DNA of 16,992 nucleotides from Jimgerdemannia flammicorona (lineage: Eukaryota; Mucoromycota; Endogonomycetes; Endogonales; Endogonaceae), in NCBI GenBank assembly GCA_003990745.1, contig RBNI01002976.1, positions 1-16,992 on the forward strand. The letters are read 5' to 3'. The stretch's first letter is position 1. Every line of letters begins with the position of its first letter. The translations under genes and the position numbers were made by a program. The notes beneath the pieces are model-generated. The model saw only the letters and a program-made list of their open reading frames with translations. It ran no database searches and was not told where the DNA came from. Below are positions 9,127-16,982 of the stretch, in pieces.

Positions 9127-10659
9127 TTAAGATGGGTCATCAGGATAATCATCAGACTGCTGCTCTGATCCAAGTCCAGAAGATACATTGAAAATATTTA
9201 GATCACTTTTGTAAATGTCCCAAATACGATAAAAATTCTGTAAAGGAATATTATCATTATCACCTGTATAATAAGAGAGGATAATATATGAATATGTACC
9301 AATATCAAAGTAATTATACTCTGATGTATTAAAAGAAACAGATGGTAAGTTAATCATCTCTGATCTCAATTGTATAATGTCTCCTTTATATATATCTTTA
9401 ACATCAGCAGTTGCTTGAAATAGTAATGATGTACTATTTAAAATAATATCACAAAATCGATGAGGGCATCCATTTGTACAGTTGTTATGATTGTTATCAA
9501 AGATATGATATTTCAGATTCTTTAGAAGCTTGAGTAAATTATCTTTACCACCTTTGTTCTGAAGATTGACTTTAATATACTGACTGTAACTTCTAATAAT
9601 AGGTGCTGCAAATCTTGCTAGTAGTATATTTTGTTGACATTCAGCTTCTACAATCTTTCTCAAATTTTTCTTCTTATGAGCAAAGTCATGTATACTGATC
9701 ATTTCAGTATTATCAGGGAGGTTGCCTTGAATTTGTTTTGCTTTAGTAAAAGCTTTAGCATCTGCATCTGTACATAAAGATTTAATCCAAAGATTTCTAT
9801 CTTTTAGCTCTTTCATAATATTATTTAATACCTGTCCAGTCATTGCATTACTAGATCCATAGAAATTCTGATCTCCATTAGATTTTATAATCCAATTTCC
9901 ATCAGAATCTTGTTGAGGTATATCAATATTATTTCGTGATACAATACTTATTGCAATAATTTTAGCTTTTGAGTTTCGCTTCTGCTCTTGTATCATAAGC
10001 ATTCCTACATAGTCTTGTGCATTTCTCCTATGAGTCCATGCTTCATCCCATGTTGCTTGTATAATAATTTCATCTTTATCTGCAAGATTAATAATATGTT
10101 TTTCTCTACTTTTTTGTGCCAATAGTTTACAAATATTCCCATAATTTTGATGTTGTTGATGAAAGGTTTTGTTGCTAATAAGAGGAAGATCTGTTGCTAC
10201 AGAAAATTTACTATATTCTTTATAATCTATAGTAGCAATAGCAGCAGTAGCAGTAGCAACTCTAGCTTGAGCAAGAGATTGTTTTTTCTTTCTAGCTCCA
10301 GTAGGTTGTATCTTTGGTCCTCCATCAAAGATATTAACTTTTTTACAATTTATACAGAAAAATGTTAATTCTATTGATGGTACATATTTCTGCTCATTAC
10401 AGTTAATACAAATAGTTGACTTTGTTGCCAGACATTTGTTGTTTCCACAGCTAAAGGTTGTTGTAATAAAGTCAATTAAAGTTTGTTGACTGATAATTGC
10501 CATTCTAGATTTATCAATAATATCAATAGATTGATATTGCTGATATTGATTATCTCCTGAACAAATATACTGATTACTTCTATTGAAAAGTTGTTGAAAG
10601 TTTTCATATAGCTGTTTTGGTGATATAGGTTGACTTTGACAAAGATAGCATTCTATCAA
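9127..10659 (-). CDS. Open core of the transposase relic: zinc ribbon plus DDE catalytic domain
   Basis: This is the longest open stretch, 510 codons, counted from a TTG at 10659 that is not a natural start; the frame continues upstream. Residues 70-105 hold CGNNKC, CINC and FCINC, a likely zinc-binding module. The catalytic region has WDEAW (D205), a GSSNAM motif (269-273), TDADAKAF (D298/D300) and HDFAHKKKNLRK (324-335). A C...C...C cluster (C394, C398, C403) and E434 in LRSEM (a candidate third acidic residue) follow. The pattern W.EAW, GSS.AM, D.D.KAF and H.H is that of Mutator-like transposases (compare the Pfam Mutator-like transposase domain); a Kolobok-type relative is the main alternative. 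A basic KKK segment near 124-127 may act in nuclear import. It ends at a TAA where repeats downstream suggest Gln. Confidence 0.8.
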   Translation of the reverse strand: MIECYLCQSQPISPKQLYENFQQLFNRSNQYICSGDNQYQQYQSIDIIDKSRMAIISQQTLIDFITTTFSCGNNKCLATKSTICINCNEQKYVPSIELTFFCINCKKVNIFDGGPKIQPTGARKKKQSLAQARVATATAAIATIDYKEYSKFSVATDLPLISNKTFHQQHQNYGNICKLLAQKSREKHIINLADKDEIIIQATWDEAWTHRRNAQDYVGMLMIQEQKRNSKAKIIAISIVSRNNIDIPQQDSDGNWIIKSNGDQNFYGSSNAMTGQVLNNIMKELKDRNLWIKSLCTDADAKAFTKAKQIQGNLPDNTEMISIHDFAHKKKNLRKIVEAECQQNILLARFAAPIIRSYSQYIKVNLQNKGGKDNLLKLLKNLKYHIFDNNHNNCTNGCPHRFCDIILNSTSLLFQATADVKDIYKGDIIQLRSEMINLPSVSFNTSEYNYFDIGTYSYIILSYYTGDNDNIPLQNFYRIWDIYKSDLNIFNVSSGLGSEQQSDDYPDDPS

Positions 10660-10997
10660 TGTATTGTAGAAATTTGTATCAAGTCCAAAAAGTTTTAATC
10701 CACTAACTTTTTCATTTAAAGCAAGATTCCATACCTCTATTGGTGTCTTTTTAATAAATATTTGATATGTTGTCTGATCCTGTACTCTGAAAACTGGTTT
10801 ATTATCAATTATAGAAATGTCAAATTGAAATATTTTTTGATCAGTTGACCAAGTATAGAAGCCAGCCCAGCCTTCTCAAATTGGATATCCTTTATATGTT
10901 AGCTCTTTTATCTTCTTACCAAAGCATAAAATCTTTATAGGTCATCTGATTGATGTATTCAATGTATATATATCCATTTTTAATTAGTAAAGATAAT

Positions 10998-11400
10998 TCA
11001 ACAATCTAGCAATAGAGGTTGATTCAGCAATCCAGCAATAGAGATCAACAGCAATCCAGCAATCCAGCAATCCAGCAATCCAGCAATCCAGCAATCCAGC
11101 AATCCAGCAATCCAGCAATCCAGTAATCCAGCAATCCAGCAATCCAGCAATCCAGCAATCCAGCAATCCAGCAATCCAGTAATAGAGGTCAATCCAGCAA
11201 TCCAGCAATCCAACAATCCAGCAATAGAGATCAATCCAGCAATCCAGCAATCCAGCAATCCAGCAATCCAGCAATCCAGCAATCCAGTGATCTAGCAATC
11301 CAGCAATCCAGTAATAGAGGTCAATCTAGCAATTCAGCAATCCAATAATCCAGCAATAGAGGTTGATCTAGTGATTCAGTATTGCAATAGAGGTTGTCAA
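10998..11400. repeat. 8-bp satellite (CAATCCAG)n
   Basis: Long runs of the 8-bp unit caatccag (for example 11050-11121) are interrupted by short variants with caatagaggtca. Because eight is not a multiple of three, all frames give the same octapeptide repeat on the minus strand (GLLDCWIA), so the two overlapping open frames here are by-products of the repeat. The array begins about 20 bp upstream of the transposase-relic ATG. Confidence 0.95.
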
Positions 11401-11417
11401 TCTAGCAATTCAGCAGT

Positions 11418-11640
11418 CTTGGTTGAAGACTGAGTAGTTTTCTTATCTTTGGTTTGGTGAGACTGCAAGTGATCGATTTAATAAAAGATCTTGGTAACCA
11501 GGCACTAATTGTTCTAGTGATTGTACTATTGTTTAGACAATTTTCTAATTCCTGGGTATTGGTTTCTCCAATTTGAATTTCTAGAGCAGTAAATGAGAAA
11601 TTTGAGATAATGACTGATGTACTTAGCAATAGATAATAAG
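11418..11640. repeat. Direct duplication of about 220 bp, copy 1
   Basis: Shared with 11795-12010 at an offset of about 378 bp. Shared phrases include ggcactaatt followed by ttctagtgattgtactattg, and tggtttctccaatttgaatt. No gene is recognised in it. Both copies are embedded among caatccag patches. Confidence 0.85.
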
Positions 11641-11794
11641 AGGTTAATTCAGCAATCCAGAATCCAGCAATCCAGCAATAGTGGTCAATCCAGCAATCCA
11701 GCAATAGAGATCAATCCAGCAATAGAGGTCGATTCAGCAATCCAGCAATAGAAGTTAGTTGATCTAGCAATTTAGCAATAAAAGGTAATCTTGG
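11641..11794. repeat. 8-bp satellite patch between the two duplicated blocks
   Basis: Shorter, degenerate runs of caatccag and caatagaggtca variants, of the same family as 10998-11400. This places the satellite and the 220-bp block together in a compound repeat unit. Confidence 0.88.
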
Positions 11795-12010
11795 TTACCT
11801 GATTTGGAAGAGTTTTCTTATCCCAAGATTAGTGAGACTGTGAGTGATTTATTTGATAGAAGAAGATCTTAATAACTAGGCACTAATTATTCTAGTGATT
11901 GTACTATTGTTCAGATGGTTTTCTGAGTACTGGTTTCTCCAATTTGAATTTCAAGAGCAGTGAACAAGGGATTTTGGGATGATGACCAATGTGTTTGGCA
12001 ATATAGGAAA
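11795..12010. repeat. Direct duplication of about 220 bp, copy 2
   Basis: Diverged copy of 11418-11640, with small insertions and deletions and many transitions. Minus-strand open frames through it differ in frame between copies, which argues against coding. Confidence 0.85.
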
Positions 12011-12230
12011 AGGCAAACTGACAATTCAGCAATAAAGGGTGATCTGGCAATGATAATAGATGGTGAATTTGGGATGACAATGAACAGACACAGATAACAA
12101 TGATGATGGATGGGTTTGGCAATAAAGAGCAAACTGGCAATTCAATAATAGAGGGGGATTCAGCAAGAATAGAGAGTGAACTGGCAATAGGGTTATTTAG
12201 CAAGAGAGGATGGAGAATTTTGGATATATT
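12011..12230. repeat. Degenerate repeat derived from the compound satellite
   Basis: The phrase gcaaactggcaattca occurs at about 12013 and again at about 12128, each followed by gcaata- or agcaag-type variants and gatgg-rich sequence. It looks like an older, decayed part of the neighbouring array. Confidence 0.65.
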
Positions 12231-13017
12231 AAGGTGAATATTGAATATATATGTTGAAGAGAATATTGGACATTGATAGTAATTTTGGACATTGACATTT
12301 TGAAGGTGTGATTATTGATCAGATTAATCAGACAGAAAAAGCAGTCTTTGCTCAGATTTTATTGAAGTGTGCTCACAAGAAAGTTTTTTATGATAAAGGG
12401 TGGTTATATATAATATAAACTATCATTGTACTTAATGAAAGAGATATCAATAAACATAAAAATAAATTTCAGGGATTTTTCAGACTAGCTATATAGTGAG
12501 CTATTGGGTTGAAAGACAATTTCTGAGGCTATTTATTGGGCCTCTAACTGCTTAAATTTGTGGCTTTGACAAATTCACTTGGCTTGGGACCATCTGGACC
12601 ATCTGGACCACCCGGACTATTGCCAGAATTGGACTGGACTGCAAGCTGATATTATGGTAGTTTGGTCAGTTTTGTCTGCCTCAACTCATAACATTCAACC
12701 TAGTAAATAATACTGATGGCACTGAATACTGCTTCAGTTGGTCTGTCTTAGTGTAGTCATCAGTTTGGTCATCTGTTTGGTCATATTTATTTGGTCATCA
12801 GTTTGGTGTATTGATCATTTTTTTGCTTATGTATACCTATCCATCTCAAATAATATATCTACTTATCTATTTTATCTCATTCATCTTGTCTCATTCATAT
12901 CATCCTCCCTAGAAAATAAAATCTCTTTAATTCTAATAGTTGGCCAAATATATTATATATTCTATCAATAAAATCATAAAAATGCTATGAAATTTATTTC
13001 AATCTGGAAGCATTGCA
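12231..13017. other. Gene-free interval with short tandem repeats
   Basis: No supported gene. There is a 9-bp ggaccatct repeat at 12587-12617 and a tttggtcatcag-type repeat at about 12737-12806. The latter generates a hydrophobic plus-strand open frame (12738-12968) that is not believed. The stretch also holds the 3' flank of the minus-strand five-exon gene; no polyadenylation signal could be assigned confidently. Confidence 0.65.
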
Positions 13018-14315
13018 TCACACAATTTGAACAGAATAATCAATAATTTCCACACAGAACCTATTTTGAATCTTTTGGCCAAGGTGATGCTTTGTGCAAG
13101 AAGTAACCTTTCTATGTATATATACTCCTCCCCCATTCTTCAGAACCCAAACTGGGGTCCCATCTGTATTATTGAGAGTATTGAAATGGTCTGTTACAGT
13201 TTCCTTTAAAGGTTTATGACCAAACTCAAAATCTTCAATAGATCTCATAAGGGCATATACTATCCTTGATAGTTCCAATTCATGTCTAGTAACAAAAATA
13301 CAACTACCTTGAGTGATACTAATTTAAATAAATAGAAATATACATATATCAGATTATTTTATAAATATAAATAATTAAACATATATTAAATAAAACCAAC
13401 CTTTTGACAGTATTAATGAAAGATTGATATGAATGCAAAAGCTAATCTTTAGTCTTGTGGATCTTGGGAAACACCAGTGTGCCACACACAAGTAGAATAA
13501 TATTGATATTATTGAATTCAGATGGTTCAAAGAGTGCTTTCAAAAACTATTAATAGAATAAAATATATATTAAAAATAAAATAAAAATAAATAATAATAA
13601 TATATATAGTATATATAACTTACATCTTGCTGTGTAAAAGACCAGGCATCTCCATTTATATCATATTCAAACCAAAGATCACCTTCTTCATTAGTATGAG
13701 TCTTTATAATCAACCACTTTTGAGATCCTGAATGCCATCTAAAAATAATTAAATAAAAATATATTAATAACTTTAAATATTTAATATAAAATAAATAAAT
13801 AATATATTATTTATAATATTTATTACTTACTTTTTATTAATATTCTTAGCACATTCCTGAAGAGAATCTTCATCTTGAAATATATGTGGAACAATTGTAA
13901 CCTCACCATATCTGTATCCTGCAAATACTGTATGTGTAGTACCTTCAATATCACCCCAAGCCATCTCATGGAATTCAATTGTCTGAATATCAATATTGAT
14001 ATTAGCATCAAAGCAAATAGATTCCTAAATATATTTTATAAAATATATTATATTTATTAACTATAATTCAAAATAATATAACAATTAGAAAATAAAATAA
14101 ATAATACTAACTGGTATACCACTGTGTATTGGACATGTCCAAGAATCCTCCATTATATTAGGAGCACAGAGCAATGGTCTGTCTTCATCAATATGACCAA
14201 CACAGATCACATTCTGATAACCAGCAATATTACACCCTTCATATATACATCCACTGGCACCACATTTACAATAGGTTGAAAAGGGAAGACTACCAATTAG
14301 AGCATTGGAGGTTGT
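13018..14315 (-). CDS. Five-exon gene for a Cys-rich, probably zinc-binding protein (one in-frame TAG)
   Basis: Minus-strand exons are 14112-14315, 13831-14024, 13624-13738, 13401-13546 and 13018-13318. Introns are 87, 92, 77 and 82 bp with donors GTTAGT, GTAAGT, GTAAGT and GTTGGT and AG acceptors. All junction phases agree and give 320 codons including the terminal TGA. Exon 1 here is Cys-rich: CKCGASGC, then C at 28, 38 and 50, then WTCPIH, an arrangement like a PHD- or RING-type zinc module but not a perfect match. Later segments include EFHEMAWGDIEG, WLIIKTHTNEEGDLWFEYD and IILLVCGTLVFPKIHKTKD. One TAG (13442-13444) interrupts exon 4 where Gln fits, and coding character continues after it. 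The 5' end is missing from this stretch; a candidate first exon lies at 16249-16329. By memory only, this resembles large hypothetical families of mycorrhizal fungi. Confidence 0.75.
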
Positions 14316-14488
14316 CTGGTTAAATAATTGAAGAATAAAAAAAATAAATACATATAAATAGACTTATCAGTAGATAGAATAGAAAAGAATAGAAATAGCT
14401 GGGATAATAAATATAAATAAGATAGAGAAATAGAGGAAAACCATCAAGGCTGATAGCCAGATACAATGGAACACTCATGAATGAAGGA

Positions 14489-14503
14489 GGGAGGGAGGGA
14501 GGG
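14489..14503 (+). other. G-quadruplex motif
   Basis: Four GGG runs separated by single A, the tightest canonical quadruplex pattern. It lies in a purine tract of minisatellite A, on the non-template strand relative to the minus-strand gene's coding strand. Confidence 0.75.
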
Positions 14504-14812
14504 AATCATCATTGAGGCATAGCTAGACATAATGGAACACCCATAAATAAAAGAGAGAGAGAGGAGGGAGGGAAGGAAACCATCATCAAGGCTGATAGCC
14601 AGACACAATGGAATGAAGGAGGGAGAGAGGGAGGGAGGGAAACCATCATCGAGGCTGATAGCCAGATATAATGGAATGAAGGAAGGAGGGAGGGAGAGAG
14701 GGAAACCATCATTGAGGCCGATAGCCAGACACAATGGAATGAAGGAGGGAGGGGAGAGAGAGGGAGGGAAACCATCATTGAGGCTGATAGCCAGATACAA
14801 TGGAATGAAGGA

Positions 14813-14831
14813 GGGAGGGAGGGAGGGAGGG
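14813..14831 (+). other. G-quadruplex motif, five G-runs
   Basis: Five GGG runs with single-A loops in a minisatellite A purine tract. Confidence 0.75.
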
Positions 14832-15118
14832 AAATCATCATCGAGGCTGATAGCCAGACACAATGGAACACTCATGAATGAAGGAGAGAGGGAGAGAGAG
14901 AGGGAGGGAAACCATCATCAAGACTGATAGCTAGACATAATGGAATATCTGTGAATAAAGGAGGGAGGAAGGGAGAGAGGAAGGGAGGGAAACCATCATC
15001 AAGGCTGATAGCCAGATACAATGAAACACCCATGAATGAAGGAGAGAGGGAGGGAGGGAGAGAGGGAACCATCATCAAGGCCAATAGCCAGACACAATAG
15101 AACACTATGAATGAAGGA

Positions 15119-15137
15119 GGGAGGGAGGGAGGGAGGG
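15119..15137 (+). other. G-quadruplex motif, five G-runs
   Basis: Five GGG runs with single-A loops. This tract lies in the first half of the 419-bp higher-order repeat and has an equivalent at 15539-15557. Confidence 0.75.
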
Positions 15138-15538
15138 AAACTATCATTGAGGCCAATAGCCAAACATAATGGAACACCCATGAATAAAGGAGGGAGGAAG
15201 GGAAACCATCATTGAGGCCGATAGCCAGACACAATGGAACACTATGAATGAAGGAGGGAGGGAGGGAAACTATCATCAAGGCTGATAGCCAGACACAATG
15301 GAATACTCATGAATGAAGAAGGGAGGGAGGAAGGGAAGGAGGGAAACCATCATCGAGGTTGATAGCCAGACATAATGGAACACTCATAAATAAAGGAGGG
15401 AGGAAAGGAAACCATCATCAAGGCCAATAGCCAGATATAATGGAACACCCATAAATGAAGGAGAGAGGGAGGGAGGGAGAGAGGGAACCATTATCAAGAC
15501 CAATAGCCAGATACAATGGAACACTCATGAATGAAGGA

Positions 15539-15557
15539 GGGAGGGAGGGAGGGAGGG
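15539..15557 (+). other. G-quadruplex motif, five G-runs
   Basis: Higher-order repeat counterpart of 15119-15137, with the same number of GGG runs and the same loops. Confidence 0.75.
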
Positions 15558-16034
15558 AAACCATCATTGAGGCCAATGGCCAAACACAATGGAACACCCA
15601 TGAATGAAGGAGGGAGGAAGGGAAACCATCATTGAGGCTGATAGCCAGATACAATGGAACACTATAAATGAAGGAGAGAGGGAGAGAGGGAGGGAAACCA
15701 TCATCGAGGCCAATAGTCAAACACAATGGAACACCCATGAATGAAGGAGGGAGGAAGGGAAACCATCATCGAGGCTGATAGCCAGACACAATGGAACACT
15801 ATGAATGAAGGAGAGAGGGAGGGAAACCATCATCGAGGCCGATAGCCAGATACAATGGAACACTATGAATGAAGGAAGGAGGGAGGAAAACCATCATTGA
15901 GGCTGATAGCCAGACACAATAGAACACCCATGAATGAAGGAGAGAGATAGATAGAGAGAGGGAGGGAGGGAAACCATCATCGAGGCCAATAGCCAGAAAT
16001 AATGGAATACCCGTGAATGAAGGAGAGAGAGAGA

Positions 16035-16053
16035 GGGAGGGAGGGAGGGAGGG
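16035..16053 (+). other. G-quadruplex motif, five G-runs
   Basis: Five GGG runs with single-A loops, preceded by a (ga)n tract, near the end of minisatellite A next to the H3-tail-like exon. Confidence 0.75.
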
Positions 16054-16227
16054 AAATCATCATCAAGGCCAATAGCTGGACACAATAGAACACCCATGAA
16101 TGAAGGAGAGAGGGAGGGGAGAGAAACTATAATCGAGGCCAATAGCCAGACATAATGGAACTCTCAGAAATGAATTAATGAGGAAAACCATAAAGGATAC
16201 AACAGCTAACCCACCTACTAAATTTGT

Positions 16228-16329
16228 TCATTTGGGTTTGTACAATACTTTTGCTGCTTTAGCAATCAATGACCTTGTCTTCACTGGCCCAAAGGTGGAC
16301 TTCTTTGTAGTTTGTCTTGTTCAGGCCAT
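16228..16329 (-). pseudogene. Histone H3-tail-like first exon, right copy
   Basis: From the minus-strand ATG at 16329 the peptide is MA*TRQTTKKSTFG, then PVKTRSLIAKAAK. Against the histone H3 tail, 13 of the first 27 positions are identical (M1, A2, T4, Q6, T7, K10, S11, T12, G14, L21, K24, A25, A26), and four more are Lys/Arg exchanges (5, 9, 19, 27). Codon 3 is TGA where H3 has Arg, matching a CGA-to-TGA CpG transition. The open frame ends at TGA 16228, but a GTATTG donor after codon 27 (16248) would join it in phase to the Cys-rich exon at 14315. H3 positions K4 and K9 correspond to Arg and Lys here. It could be a fused H3 mimic or a chance-conserved relic of an H3 gene; the lack of any H3 histone-fold sequence downstream favours the former. 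Confidence 0.6.
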
Positions 16330-16369
16330 ATTTTTGGCTAGGGAGATCAAAATATAAAAGGGATCACAT

Positions 16370-16982
16370 GAGAATTGTGAAAAAGCACAATTCGGATCAC
16401 TAGATCTTGTCCAACCACCTAGCAAATAATATAGAACACATACCAGATGAATCAAATAACAGAAAGAGGGGCTGTTTCAGGTGGGGTTGAATTGAACAAC
16501 AGGTGTGAGAATTGTAAAAAAGTGAGATTTGAATCGCCGAATCTCATCCAACCACTCAGCAAATAAAATAGAATGTATACCAGATGCAGTTTCTGCTTGG
16601 GATGAATTGAATAACAGATAAGGGACTATGTGAGAATGGTAGAAAAGCCAAACCTCATCTAACCACCCAGCAAATAAAATAGAATACATACCAGATGTAG
16701 TTTTCACTGGAGATGAATCAAACAACAGAAGGGGCCATGTGAGAATTGTAGAAAAGTGCTATTCAAACTACCAAATCTCATCCAACCACTCAGCAAATAA
16801 AATAGAACAACATATACCAGATGCAGTTTCCACTGGAGATGAATCAAACAACAGAAGGGGCCATGTGAGAATTGTAGAAAAGTATGATTCAGACTGCCAA
16901 ATCTCGTCCAACCACCCAGCAAATAAAATAGAACAACACATACCAGATGCAGTTTCCACTGGAGATGAATTGAACAACAGAA
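16370..16982. repeat. Satellite B, right array (runs to the window edge)
   Basis: Tandem units of about 119-126 bp of the same family as 1340-3110 but more regular. Clear unit starts lie near 16694, 16813 and 16944. The minus strand of most units has ctggtatgtgttg, which contains a GTATGT donor-like motif. Minus-strand open frames with the repeated phrase SPVETASGMCCSILFAGWLD arise from the 126-bp period and change frame between units. Confidence 0.92.

Larger units (their letters stand above)
8063..10977 (-). pseudogene. Mutator/MULE-like DDE transposase relic, ten in-frame stops
   Basis: A single minus-strand frame runs 972 codons from the ATG at 10975-10977 to the homopolymer with no frameshift. 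It has ten stops: TGA at 10942 and 10876; TAA at 9127, 8842, 8839 and 8545; TAG at 8938, 8860 and 8770; TGA at 8305 (lowest coordinate given). Sequence between the first stops is clearly coding (EGWAGFYTWSTDQKIFQF and onward), so the gene began upstream of the 510-codon open core. The order is an N-terminal region, Cys-rich zinc-ribbon-like motifs, DDE core, an acidic Gln-rich linker with internal repeats (8740-9126), and a conserved-looking C-terminal region (FTADSIYHHILQLIQICIPL, 8600-8655). No terminal inverted repeats or target duplication were found by eye. Confidence 0.75.
14437..16190. repeat. Minisatellite A, right array
   Basis: About 28 degenerate units of 50-75 bp of the same family as 541-1105. 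The core is conserved and the purine tract varies in length. A higher-order duplication is present: 15041-15250 matches 15460-15670 unit by unit at an offset of 419 bp. The plus strand is almost pure purine in the variable tracts. Pro/Ser/Leu-rich minus-strand open frames run through it in more than one frame at once, which marks them as repeat readings. Confidence 0.95.
14316..16248 (-). other. Putative first intron containing minisatellite A
   Basis: The H3-tail-like exon could end after AAA at 16249 with donor GTATTG. The Cys-rich exon begins at 14315 after a TTTAACCAG acceptor. Both ends are phase 0, so splicing would keep the frame. The intron would be 1,933 bp, over twenty times the other introns, because of the array. 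This is an inference from order, orientation and phase, without transcript evidence. Confidence 0.4.

Noticed and set aside
10147..10368. Ser-rich plus-strand open frame
   Set aside because: It is antisense to the Ala/Thr-rich part of the transposase core.
10984..11298. Octapeptide repeat proteins (GLLDCWIA) on the minus strand
   Set aside because: An 8-bp repeat gives the same octapeptide in every frame; this is a consequence of the satellite.
12738..12971. Hydrophobic 77-codon plus-strand open frame
   Set aside because: Its first third comes from a tttggtcat-type repeat, and AT-rich sequence gives the rest; no coding support.
3338..13546. Genetic code with all three stops reassigned
   Set aside because: The Gln- and Trp-containing 510-codon core uses only ordinary codons, and C-to-T mutation explains the same pattern; kept only as an alternative to be tested.
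13823..14060. Short open frames on both strands overlapping exon 2 of the five-exon gene
   Set aside because: They run through splice sites and introns and are shadows of the phased exon 13831-14024.
14444..16142. Pro/Ser/Leu-rich minus-strand open frames through minisatellite A (and plus-strand Lys/Gly/Glu-rich frame 14613-14927)
   Set aside because: Several frames are open at once, unit lengths are not multiples of three, and the peptides only mirror the purine-tract repeats.
16477..16977. Repeated peptides with SPVETASGMCCSILFAG in satellite B
   Set aside because: The frame changes between units and the left array has no consistent counterpart, so it is not treated as a gene.
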